NCBI RefSeq assembly: GCF_900188455.1 | Contig: NZ_FZOL01000036.1 | Span: forward strand, 1 to 50,614 | Direction of reading: 5' to 3' | DNA length: 50,614 nucleotides | From: Pseudomonas japonica | GTDB lineage: Bacteria > Pseudomonadota > Gammaproteobacteria > Pseudomonadales > Pseudomonadaceae | Part shown: positions 8,983-17,156 of the stretch, piece after piece | How the letters are laid out: each line of letters starts with the position of its first letter | Position numbering within the stretch: position 1 is the stretch's first letter | The notes under the pieces: generated by a model | The model's database searches: none | Told to the model about the DNA's origin: nothing | The model's input: the letters and a program-made list of their open reading frames with translations, nothing else | Translations under genes and position numbers: made by a program

Positions 8983-10182
8983 ATGGCTTGTGTCAAACCC
9001 ACCCTGCTGGCCAGCGCGCTGGCCGCCTGCCTGCTGCCCGCGGCGCCGAGCCAGGCCGCCGAGGCCTGCGGCGTCGCCGACTGGCCGCTGTGGCAAAGCT
9101 TCACCCAGCACTTCATCCAACCGGACGGCCGCGTGCTGGACGCCAGCACGCCGCAGTTGCACAGCTCCTCCGAGGGCCAGTCCTACGGCATGTTCTTCGC
9201 CCTGGTGGCCAACGACCGGAACAACTTCGACCGCCTCTGGGCCTGGGCCAAGAACAACCTGGCCGGCAGCGACATCGTCAACAACCTGCCCGGCTGGTGG
9301 TGGGGCAAGGATGAACAGGGCCAGTGGCGCCTGCTCGACAGGAATTCGGCGTCCGACGCCGACCTGTGGTTCGCCTACGCCCTGTTCGAAGCCGCGCGGC
9401 TGTGGAAGGACGACAGCTACGCCAAGGAAGCGAACCTGCTGCTGAACAACATCAAGGCCAAGGAAGTCGCCGACCTGCCCGGCCTGGGCAAGATGCTCCT
9501 GCCCGGCGCCCAGGGTTTCGCCAAGCCGGACCACTTCTGGCACCTGAACCCCAGCTACCTGCCGGTGCCGGTGCTGCGGCGCATGGCCGTGGCCGATCCG
9601 CAGGGACCATGGAACGAGATCGCCAGGTCCACCGCGACCCTGATGAAGAACGGCAGCTACAACGGCTACGTCGCCGACTGGGTCGGCTATCGCGGCACCG
9701 GCCCCGGCACGGGGCTGTTCGTGGTCGATCCGGTCAAGGGCGAGCTGGGCAGCTACGACGCCATCCGCACCTACCTCTGGGCCGGCATCACGCCGACCAG
9801 CGAACCCCTGGCCAAACCGATCCTCGACAGCCTCGGCGGCATGGCGCAGAGCGTCGCGACCCAGGGCACGCCGCCGGAAAAGGTCCAGGTGAAAAGCAAT
9901 ACCAGCACCGGCGACGGCCCCTTCGGTTTCTCCGCCGCCCTGCTCCCCTACTTCAAGGCCCGCCAGCAACCCTGGCTGGAGCAGCAGCAGCGCGCCCGGG
10001 TCGACACCCTGCTGGCGCAGAGCCTGACCCCGGCCGCCGTGCAGACCCGCCAACCGCCTTATTACGACGTAGTGCTCAGCCTGTTCGCCCTTGGCTACAT
10101 GGATGAACACTACCGCTTCCTCGCCGACGGGAAGCTGCAACCTCTCTGGGAGACTTCATGCGCTCGCGCCGCCAAACCCTAG
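8983..10182 (+). CDS. wssD: Periplasmic endo-beta-1,4-glucanase, GH8 (BcsZ type)
   Basis: The protein has 399 residues with a signal peptide (LLASALAACLLPAAPSQAA). The GH8 acid Glu lies in SSEGQSYGM at residue 64. The second catalytic acid is Asp259 in GSYDAIRTYLWAG, matching the Glu/Asp pair of E. coli BcsZ. It trims or releases misordered glucan chains in the periplasm, and loss of such enzymes usually lowers cellulose output. It begins 3 bases after the wssC stop and overlaps wssE by 25 bases, so it sits inside the coupled operon. An AAGGA precedes the ATG at a rather long spacing. Confidence 0.93.
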   Translation: MACVKPTLLASALAACLLPAAPSQAAEACGVADWPLWQSFTQHFIQPDGRVLDASTPQLHSSSEGQSYGMFFALVANDRNNFDRLWAWAKNNLAGSDIVNNLPGWWWGKDEQGQWRLLDRNSASDADLWFAYALFEAARLWKDDSYAKEANLLLNNIKAKEVADLPGLGKMLLPGAQGFAKPDHFWHLNPSYLPVPVLRRMAVADPQGPWNEIARSTATLMKNGSYNGYVADWVGYRGTGPGTGLFVVDPVKGELGSYDAIRTYLWAGITPTSEPLAKPILDSLGGMAQSVATQGTPPEKVQVKSNTSTGDGPFGFSAALLPYFKARQQPWLEQQQRARVDTLLAQSLTPAAVQTRQPPYYDVVLSLFALGYMDEHYRFLADGKLQPLWETSCARAAKP

Positions 10183-13100
10183 CCGTCGGCCTGCTGGCCG
10201 CGCTGATCCACAACGGTGCCCACGCCGAACTGAACGAGAACGGCAAGGCCCTGCTCGAACAGGGCCAGTACTGGCAGGCGCGCAAGGACAACGCGCGGGC
10301 CAGCGAGGCCTGGCGCAAGCTGCTGCTGATCGATCCGCAGCAGGCGGACGCCATCTACAACCTCGGCCTGCTGGAGCTGGACAGCAACCGTGCGGACGGT
10401 GCCAAGCGCTACCTGCAGCAGTTGCAGACGGCCCATCCGGACTCCCGCCAGGCCCTGCTGCTGGAGCAGGAAATCCGCCTGCACGGCGAAACCAGCGGCG
10501 AGCGTCTGAACCAGGCACGGGTCGAGGTCGAGTCCGGCGAAGGCGGCAAGGCCGTGCGCACCTACCGCCAACTGTTCGATGGCAAGGCGCCCCAGGGTGA
10601 GCTCGCCCTGGAGTTCTACAGCACCCTCGGCTACACCGACGGCGGCTGGCAGGAAGCGCGCCAGGGCCTGGAGCGCCTGCTGCGCCAGGACGGCGACAAC
10701 CCGCGGGTCAAGCTGGCCCTGGCCAAGCTGCTGCTGAGCAACGAAAGCACCCGTGCCGACGGCCTGCGTCGGCTGGCCTCGTTCCGCGACGATCCGGCAA
10801 TCGGCAGCCAGGCCGTGGAAGCCTGGCGCCAGGGGCTGTCCTGGCTCGGCGGAAGCAAGGCCGACATGGCCCTGTTCGAGGACTACCTCAAGGCCTACCC
10901 GGACGACGAGGAAGTCCGCGAGCAGATGCGCAGCGGCCAACGCCAGGCGCAATCCACCTACAAGCAGAATCCGCACCTGCAACGCGGCTTCAAGGCCCTC
11001 GAAAGCGAAGACCTGACCGCCGCCGAACAGTCGTTCCAGGCCCGGTTGCGCGAAGCGCCGCAGGATGCCGACGCCCTCGGCGGCCTGGGTCTGGTGCGCC
11101 AGCGCCAGGGTCGCCTGAGCGATGCCGACGCGCTGTTCCGCCAGGCCATCAAGCAAGGCAGCGCCAGCCGCTGGCAGGCCGCGTTGCAGGCCAACCGCTA
11201 CTGGACCCTGCTCGACGAAGCCGCCGCGGCCCGCGACAGCGGCGACCCGCAACAGGCGCGCAGCCTGTTGCAGCGCGCCATCGCCAGCAACCCCCGCGAA
11301 GTCCAGGGCCACTTGAACCTCGCCGACCTGCAGGCCGCCGAAGGCCAGTTCGAACGCGCCGAAACCACCTACCGCCAGGCCCTGAGCCTGGACCCCGGCC
11401 AGCCCGACGGCCTGCGCGGCCTGGTCAGCGTCCTGGCGCAGAACGGCAAGCTCGGCGAAGCCCAGCGCCTGATGGACAACCTCAGCGATGCCCAGCGTGA
11501 CCGACTCGGCGACATGGCCAGGCTGCGCGCGGCGATCGCCGTCGGCCAGGCCAAGGACGCCGAGCGCCGTGGCGACCTGCAGGGCGCACGGGCAGCCCTG
11601 GAAGACGCGGTGCGCGACGACCCGCGCAACCCCTGGACACGCTCCGACCTGGCCGAGCTCTACCTGAGGACCGATGCCGCGAACAAAGCGCGGCAGACCA
11701 TGGACGAACTGCTCCAGGCCAACCCCAACGACGCCGACGCCCTCTACGCCGGCGCGCTGTTCGCCAGCCGCCAGGAGCAATGGCAGAAGGCCGAGCAACT
11801 GCTCGCGCGGATTCCCGCCAGCGAGCGCAGCGCGCCGATGCGCGGCCTGGCCGATGAAATCGAACTGCGCCTGCTGGCCAGCCAGGCGTCGGCGCTGGCC
11901 AAGCAAGGCAAGCGCAGCCAGGCCCTGAGCCTGCTGCAACGCGCCGAAGGCGGCGTCAGCGGCAGCCCGGACCTGTACGCGGCGCTGGCCAGTGCCTATA
12001 TCGATATCGGCTACACCGATCGCGCGGTGGGCCTGCTGCGCAACGCCATCGCCCAGAGCAGCAAGCCCAGCGCGGCGCTGCGCATCGCCTACGGCGCGGC
12101 CCTGCTCAAGGCCGGCGACGACGTCCAGGTCAGCCAGATCCTGCGCGAGACCCGTGGCCTGCCGCTGTCCGCCGGCGAGCAGCGCAGCTACGACGACCTG
12201 CTGTTCCAGTACACCGTGCGCCAGGCCGACCTGCTGCGCGAGAAAGGCGACCTGGTCGCCGCCTACGACACCCTGGCCCCGGCCCTGGCCCAGCGCCCGG
12301 ACGATGCCCAGGCGGTGTCGTCGCTGGCGCGCATGTACCTGGACAACCGCAAGCCGCAGAAGGCCGTCGACCTGTTCGAGCCGCTGCTCGTCACCCAGCC
12401 CGACAACGCCGACGTGCAGATGGGCGCGGCCATCGCCTATCAGCAGAACGGCCAGGGCGACAAGGCCGAACAGGCCATCGAGCGCGGCCTGGCGCTGGCG
12501 CCGGAAAACCCCGACGTACTGACCACCGCGGCGGCCTGGTACAAGAGCCGCGGCAAACTGGGCAAGGCCCAGGAGCTGTATGCCCAGGCCCTGGCCCTGC
12601 AACCGGCGAAGGAAACCTACATCGACAACCCGTTCGGCGAGGTCGTCGCCGCCAACCCCTTCGTCGGTCAGCCCGGCCAGCGCAAGGCCTCGCGCCTGAA
12701 CGAACTGGCCCTGAGCGAGATCCCCGAGCCGGCGCGGGTACAGAGCAAGACCCGCAAGGCGGCCAGCCAGGCCGCCGAGGCCGAGCGCTTCGACGAGCCG
12801 GTGCTGCTCGCCAGCAACGACGCGCAGCCGGTGCAACGGCGCGGCGCGGTGGTGCAGGAAGAGCTGGAGCCCGCGGTGGTCAACCCGGATCCGCGCGCGA
12901 CCATCGAGCGCGAGCTGGACAGCCTGCGCGAGGCGCGCAGCCCGCAGATCAAGCAGGGTGTGACCTTCCGTGGCAACAACGGCGAGTCCGGGCTGAGCCG
13001 GATCACCGACGTCGAGACACCCTTGGAGATCAGCTTCCCGGTCCGCGACGACCGCATGGCCGTGCGGGTGACACCGGTGTCGCTGAATGCCGGCGGCTTG

Positions 13101-13739
13101 AACGCCAACGACTCCGGCTATACCCGTTTCGGCGGCTTCACCCAGGGCCTACCGATTGCCGCCGACGCCAGCGTCGGCTCGCAGATGGACTCCGGTGTCG
13201 GCCTGGCCGTGGCCTATGAAATGCCTTCCCTGGGCCTCAAGGCCGACCTCGGCAGCAGCCCGATCGGCTTCCAGGAAACCAACGTGGTGGGCGGCATCAG
13301 CCTCGACCGGCCATTCACCGAGAACGGCAACCTGCGCTACAACCTCAACCTGTCGCGGCGTCCGGTGATCGACAGCCTGGTGTCCACCATGGCCGACTAC
13401 ACCAAGCCGGCCTTCCCCAAGACCTGGATCTGGCAGCAGACCACCGCCCTGACCAAGGCGATCAAGGAAACCGGCGCCAAGTGCGTGTGGGTCGGACCGA
13501 CCTGGGGCACCGAAGGCGGCAAGTACGGCAAGACCTTCGCCCGCGTCGAACTGACCTCGAAGTTCCTCGCCAGCAACGTCGCACCGTGCGACTACATCGA
13601 CTCCCTGACCTTCGCCAAACAGGGCCAGTGGGCCACCATCGACGGCCAGCACTTGACCTCCATGGGCTACGCCAGCTGGAGCAAGGCCATCACCGAAGCC
13701 CTGCTGAAAACCCCGGCCGTGCAAGGGGCCAAGCCATGA
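10158..13739 (+). CDS. wssE: WssE (BcsC) fused in frame to the C-terminal half of WssF; probable deletion product
   Basis: The frame encodes 1,193 residues. A signal peptide (LAVGLLAALIHNGAHA) is followed by about 20 TPR units to residue ~830, the periplasmic scaffold of the cellulose exporter. The outer-membrane BCSC_C barrel starts near 932 but breaks off at about 1,071, after LSRRPVIDS, keeping only about 140 of the ~340 residues usual for this domain. The last ~120 residues do not belong to BcsC. They have PKTWIWQQTTALTKAIKETG and end with DGQHLTSMGYASW, the Asp-His block of SGNH hydrolases, as expected for the end of WssF, the gene normally found between wssE and wssG. The GDS-type N-terminal half of WssF is missing. 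Reading is continuous, so an in-frame loss of several hundred bases is likely. Export of cellulose through this barrel should fail. Confidence 0.85.
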   Translation: MRSRRQTLAVGLLAALIHNGAHAELNENGKALLEQGQYWQARKDNARASEAWRKLLLIDPQQADAIYNLGLLELDSNRADGAKRYLQQLQTAHPDSRQALLLEQEIRLHGETSGERLNQARVEVESGEGGKAVRTYRQLFDGKAPQGELALEFYSTLGYTDGGWQEARQGLERLLRQDGDNPRVKLALAKLLLSNESTRADGLRRLASFRDDPAIGSQAVEAWRQGLSWLGGSKADMALFEDYLKAYPDDEEVREQMRSGQRQAQSTYKQNPHLQRGFKALESEDLTAAEQSFQARLREAPQDADALGGLGLVRQRQGRLSDADALFRQAIKQGSASRWQAALQANRYWTLLDEAAAARDSGDPQQARSLLQRAIASNPREVQGHLNLADLQAAEGQFERAETTYRQALSLDPGQPDGLRGLVSVLAQNGKLGEAQRLMDNLSDAQRDRLGDMARLRAAIAVGQAKDAERRGDLQGARAALEDAVRDDPRNPWTRSDLAELYLRTDAANKARQTMDELLQANPNDADALYAGALFASRQEQWQKAEQLLARIPASERSAPMRGLADEIELRLLASQASALAKQGKRSQALSLLQRAEGGVSGSPDLYAALASAYIDIGYTDRAVGLLRNAIAQSSKPSAALRIAYGAALLKAGDDVQVSQILRETRGLPLSAGEQRSYDDLLFQYTVRQADLLREKGDLVAAYDTLAPALAQRPDDAQAVSSLARMYLDNRKPQKAVDLFEPLLVTQPDNADVQMGAAIAYQQNGQGDKAEQAIERGLALAPENPDVLTTAAAWYKSRGKLGKAQELYAQALALQPAKETYIDNPFGEVVAANPFVGQPGQRKASRLNELALSEIPEPARVQSKTRKAASQAAEAERFDEPVLLASNDAQPVQRRGAVVQEELEPAVVNPDPRATIERELDSLREARSPQIKQGVTFRGNNGESGLSRITDVETPLEISFPVRDDRMAVRVTPVSLNAGGLNANDSGYTRFGGFTQGLPIAADASVGSQMDSGVGLAVAYEMPSLGLKADLGSSPIGFQETNVVGGISLDRPFTENGNLRYNLNLSRRPVIDSLVSTMADYTKPAFPKTWIWQQTTALTKAIKETGAKCVWVGPTWGTEGGKYGKTFARVELTSKFLASNVAPCDYIDSLTFAKQGQWATIDGQHLTSMGYASWSKAITEALLKTPAVQGAKP

Positions 13740-14401
13740 GCCGGCTGCGCGGGCTGATCGCCCTGCCCCTGCTGGCCCTGGCCGGCGCCGCCAGCGCCGA
13801 GGTCGCGCTGTACCCCACCGGCCCCAGCGAAGACTCGGCGTTCCTGCGCTTCGTCAACGTTGCCCCCGGCGTGCTGAAGATGGAGGCCAGCGGCTCCAAG
13901 GCCAGCCTCGACCTGAACGACGCGCAGCAGGTCTCCGCCTATCTGCCGGTACCGGCGAACAAGGCGATCAAGGGCACCCTCAGTCGCGACGGGCAGAACG
14001 CCGCGCTGGACCTGCAGGTGGCGCCGGGCGAATTCGCCACGGTGTTCGCCTTCGCCGACGGCGGCAAGATCACCCAGCGCGTGGTCCGCGAACAACCGGA
14101 CGACTTCAACGCGCTGAAGGCCTCGCTGGCCTTCGTCAGCCTCGACCCGGCCTGCCAGGGCGCCGCGCTGCGCCCGGCCGGACGCACTGCCGACCTGTTC
14201 AAGGACGCCGCCGACGGCAGCGTGCAGCGCCGTTCGATCAACCCGGTGAAGCTCTCGGTGCAACTGGTCTGTGCCAACGCCAATGTCGGCACGCCGCTGG
14301 ACCTGGGCGAGCTGAAGGCCGGCGAACGCTACAGCGTGATGCTCCTGCCGGGCGCCAGCGGTCCGCGACTGCTCAGCACCACCGACACGCTGGCCAACTG
14401 A
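13736..14401 (+). CDS. wssG: Cellulose O-acetylation protein, AlgF-like (WssG)
   Basis: The protein has 221 residues with a clear signal peptide (LIALPLLALAGAASA, cleaved before EVALYPTG). The mature part resembles AlgF: an opening YPTGP with FLRFVNVAP, beta-rich segments throughout, and two Cys (PACQG, LVCAN) that may form a disulphide. AlgF-like proteins are periplasmic partners in polysaccharide O-acetylation, working with the MBOAT protein and the AlgJ/AlgX-like transferase, here encoded by the next two genes. It overlaps the upstream fused gene by 4 bases (ATGA), the spacing expected of the original wssF-wssG junction. Confidence 0.88.
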   Translation: MSRLRGLIALPLLALAGAASAEVALYPTGPSEDSAFLRFVNVAPGVLKMEASGSKASLDLNDAQQVSAYLPVPANKAIKGTLSRDGQNAALDLQVAPGEFATVFAFADGGKITQRVVREQPDDFNALKASLAFVSLDPACQGAALRPAGRTADLFKDAADGSVQRRSINPVKLSVQLVCANANVGTPLDLGELKAGERYSVMLLPGASGPRLLSTTDTLAN

Positions 14402-14419
14402 CAGGACGTCCACCGCACC

Positions 14420-15835
14420 ATGGTCTTCGCCTCACTCGAGTTCCTCACCCTGTTCCTGCCGCTGTTCATGCTGGTCTATGCCCTCAGTCCGGCGCGCGGG
14501 CGCAACCTCGTGCTGCTGCTCGGGAGCTGGTTCTTCTATGGCTGGCTGAGCCCGCTGTTCCTGCTGCTGCACGTGGTGCTGACGGTGATCGCCTGGACCG
14601 GCGGCCTGCTGGTGGACCGCAGCCGCGAGGACGGCCGCGGTCGCGTGCGCCTGCTGGCGGCGCTGATCGTGTTCAATACCCTGGTGCTGTGCTGGTACAA
14701 GTACGCCAACATCCTTGCCGCGACGTACAGCGAGCTGATCACCCACTACGGCTACCTGCCGCTGGAGTGGCAGCGCGTGGCGTTGCCGGCGGGGCTGTCG
14801 TTCATCGTCCTGCAGGCGATCTCCTACCTGGTCGACGTGCACCGACATACCGTGCCGGTGGAACGCAGCCTGGTGAACTTCGCCACCTACATCTCGATGT
14901 TCGGCCACTCCATCGCCGGGCCGATCATTCGCTACGACTGGGTCCGCCGCGAGCTGAACGAGCGCTACTTCAACCGGCAGAATTTTTCCCTCGGCGCGCG
15001 GCGCTTCATGATCGGCATGTGCATGAAAGTGCTGGTGGCCGACACCCTGTCGCCGCTGGTGGACATCGCTTTCCACCTGGAAAACCCGTCGTTCCTCGAC
15101 GCCTGGCTGGGCTGCCTGGCCTATTCGCTGCAGCTGTTCTTCGACTTCGCCGGCTACAGCGCCATGGCCATCGGCCTGGGCCTGATGCTCGGTTTCCACT
15201 TCCCGGAGAACTTCAACCGGCCTTACCTGGCCAGCAGCATCCAGGACTTCTGGCGGCGCTGGCACCTGTCGCTGTCCAGCTGGTTGCGCGACTACCTGTA
15301 CATCGCCCTGGGCGGCAACCGCTTCGGCACCTGGAACACCTACCGCAACCTGTTCCTGACCATGGCCATCGCCGGCCTCTGGCACGGTGGCGACAGCTGG
15401 AACTACCTGCTCTGGGGCGCCGCCCACGGCGTGGCGCTGTGCATCGACCGGGCCTGGAGCCGTTCCAGCCTGCCGACGATTCCCAAGGCGTTGTCGCACA
15501 CCCTGACCCTGCTCTTCGTCTGCCTGGCCTGGACCCTGTTCCGCGCCCCGGACTTCGCCACCGCCCTGGCGATGTACGCCGGCCAGTTCGGCCTGCACGG
15601 CTTCGCCCTCGGCGAGGCGCTGGCCGCCAGCGTGCGTCCGGTGCATGGCCTGGCGGCGGCGCTGGGCGTGTTCTGCGTCATCGCGCCGCTGTACCAGGCG
15701 CGCCTCGAACAACGTTACGGTCACAGCGCGCTGTACGCGGTGCTGGCTGCCCTCTGGCCCGTGGCCGGCTTCCTTCTGGCGTTCTCCCTGATCGCCAGCC
15801 GTGACGCTGTGCCCTTCCTGTACTTCCAGTTCTGA
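14420..15835 (+). CDS. wssH: Cellulose O-acetylation MBOAT membrane protein, AlgI-like (WssH)
   Basis: The protein has 471 residues and is polytopic, with about 11 hydrophobic segments. MBOAT signatures include HSIAGPIIRYDW, IQDFWRRWHLSLSSWLRDYLY with His282, and GLWHGGDSWNYLLWGAAHG with His322, which matches the catalytic His322 of AlgI. It moves acetyl groups, probably from acetyl-CoA, across the inner membrane to periplasmic acceptors for addition to cellulose. An 18-base gap separates it from wssG, and the stop overlaps the wssI start by one base (TGATG). All expected residues are present. Confidence 0.93.
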   Translation: MVFASLEFLTLFLPLFMLVYALSPARGRNLVLLLGSWFFYGWLSPLFLLLHVVLTVIAWTGGLLVDRSREDGRGRVRLLAALIVFNTLVLCWYKYANILAATYSELITHYGYLPLEWQRVALPAGLSFIVLQAISYLVDVHRHTVPVERSLVNFATYISMFGHSIAGPIIRYDWVRRELNERYFNRQNFSLGARRFMIGMCMKVLVADTLSPLVDIAFHLENPSFLDAWLGCLAYSLQLFFDFAGYSAMAIGLGLMLGFHFPENFNRPYLASSIQDFWRRWHLSLSSWLRDYLYIALGGNRFGTWNTYRNLFLTMAIAGLWHGGDSWNYLLWGAAHGVALCIDRAWSRSSLPTIPKALSHTLTLLFVCLAWTLFRAPDFATALAMYAGQFGLHGFALGEALAASVRPVHGLAAALGVFCVIAPLYQARLEQRYGHSALYAVLAALWPVAGFLLAFSLIASRDAVPFLYFQF

Positions 15836-16992
15836 TGACGACCAAGACCCCACCGCCGTCCACCGCGCCGACGCCACCGAGCGCCATCGCCCTGCGCACC
15901 AGCCCGCTGGCCGGTGCCGTCCTCGCGACCTTCCTCACGGCCGGCCTGCTCTCCTGCGGCTGGCTGCTGCTGAGCGGCAAGCTGGAGCTGCTGCCGGGCA
16001 AGGCGCTATCCAACGACCAGGTGCTGGAGGGCGAAATCACCCACCGCATCGCCAAGGAACTGGCCAAGGCGCCGCTGCCCGAGCACGCCGCGCAACTGGA
16101 GCGCGGCGGCAGCTGGCTGCTGTTCGGCGACAGCGGCCCGCGGGTGCGCGAAGGTTGTCCGGACTGGTTGTTCATCAGTGACGAACTGAAGATCGACCGG
16201 CACGCGGCGCAGAATGCCCGGGCCAAGGCCGAGGCGGTGGTCGCCCTGCGTGATCGCCTGAAGCAGCGCGGTATCGAACTGCTGGTCAGCGTGGTGCCGG
16301 ACAAGAGCCGCATCGCCGCCAGCCAGCTGTGCGACCTGCCGCGTCCGCCCAGCCTGGAAGCGCGGGTGCGGGACTGGAGCGCGCTGCTGCAGGCCTCGGG
16401 CATCGCCGTGCTCGACCTCGCCCCTGCCCTGCAGCCCCTGGGCGCCGACGCCTTCCTCCGCCTCGACACCCACTGGAGCGAAGCCGGGGCCCGTGCGGCC
16501 GCGCAAGCTGTCGCCGGGAAGATCGCCAGCCTGGGTTTCCAGGCCACCCCGCGTCGTGATTTCGATGTTACCCAGGGAGCGCCGGCGCCCCGTCCCGGTG
16601 ACCTGGTGCGCCTGGCCGGCCTCGACTGGCTGCCGCAGCCCCAGCAACCGGCCGAGGAACGCGTGGCCGCCACGACCATCAGCGAACATGCGCCCGAGGC
16701 CGATGCCAGCGGCGACAGCCTCGACGACCTGTTCGGCGACGACAACCTGCCCAACGTGGCGCTGATCGGCACCTCGTTCTCGCGCAATTCCAACTTCGCC
16801 GGTTTTCTGCAACAGGCGCTGGGTGCGCCGATCGGCAACTTCGCCAAGGATGGCGGCGAGTTCTCCGGCGCGGCCAAGGCCTACTTCGACAGCCCGGCCT
16901 TCGCGCAGACGCCGCCGAAGCTGGTGGTGTGGGAAATTCCGGAAAGGGATCTGCAGACGGTGCAGGGGCGGGATCTGGGGTTGTCGTGGTAG
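15835..16992 (+). CDS. wssI: Cellulose O-acetyltransferase, AlgJ/AlgX-like (WssI)
   Basis: The protein has 385 residues. A single N-terminal membrane segment lies at about residues 25-47, followed by a periplasmic SGNH-like domain. Landmarks are GCPDWLFISDEL (about 108-118), the catalytic pair in DTHWSEAG (Asp211, His213), and GTSFS with Ser314 as the likely nucleophile, as in AlgJ and AlgX. The Asp-Thr-His and Ser order is typical of this family. It is proposed to transfer acetyl groups delivered through WssH onto the glucan. It is the last gene of the operon. No wssJ follows; instead there are 165 bases holding a hydrolase remnant, then the end of a convergent RHS gene. Confidence 0.9.
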   Translation: MTTKTPPPSTAPTPPSAIALRTSPLAGAVLATFLTAGLLSCGWLLLSGKLELLPGKALSNDQVLEGEITHRIAKELAKAPLPEHAAQLERGGSWLLFGDSGPRVREGCPDWLFISDELKIDRHAAQNARAKAEAVVALRDRLKQRGIELLVSVVPDKSRIAASQLCDLPRPPSLEARVRDWSALLQASGIAVLDLAPALQPLGADAFLRLDTHWSEAGARAAAQAVAGKIASLGFQATPRRDFDVTQGAPAPRPGDLVRLAGLDWLPQPQQPAEERVAATTISEHAPEADASGDSLDDLFGDDNLPNVALIGTSFSRNSNFAGFLQQALGAPIGNFAKDGGEFSGAAKAYFDSPAFAQTPPKLVVWEIPERDLQTVQGRDLGLSW

Positions 16993-17015
16993 CTGGACGA
17001 CGTTGAGGGTCTGAC

Positions 17016-17140
17016 GGGGAATCGCATCGAGGCCACCAGGTGCCTGGCGGCCTTGACTGGGTTTCCATGCGGAAACGGAAGGTGTAGTTGCCGGTAATGC
17101 CCATGCGCAGGTCGCTGACCACCAAGGGCCGACCACGCAT
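17016..17140 (-). pseudogene. Remnant of a YdjM-type metal-dependent hydrolase joined to the tail of the composite repeat
   Basis: On the minus strand, 17064-17131 encodes LVVSDLRMGI-GNYTFRFRM, nearly identical in DNA and protein to residues encoded at about 25060-25127 by the intact hydrolase gene 8 kb away. The similarity stops abruptly, and the next bases (17016-17050) match the tail of the composite repeats at 131-300 and 26371-26550 (AGGCACCTGG then CCTCGATGCG). This is therefore a truncated gene copy fused to a repeat end. It lies between wssI and the 3' end of the first RHS gene, on the opposite flank from the intact copy. Confidence 0.7.
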
Positions 17141-17156
17141 CCCGGCTGCGCAAGGC

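Noticed and set aside
17061..17076. GTTTCC-ATGC-GGAAAC hairpin as a wss terminator
   Set aside because: It lies within the hydrolase remnant, has no T-tract, and the intact gene copy lacks one of the arms, so it is probably coincidental.
16993..17156. wssJ as the last gene of the cellulose operon
   Set aside because: The region holds only a hydrolase remnant and repeat tail; no MinD-like sequence is present.
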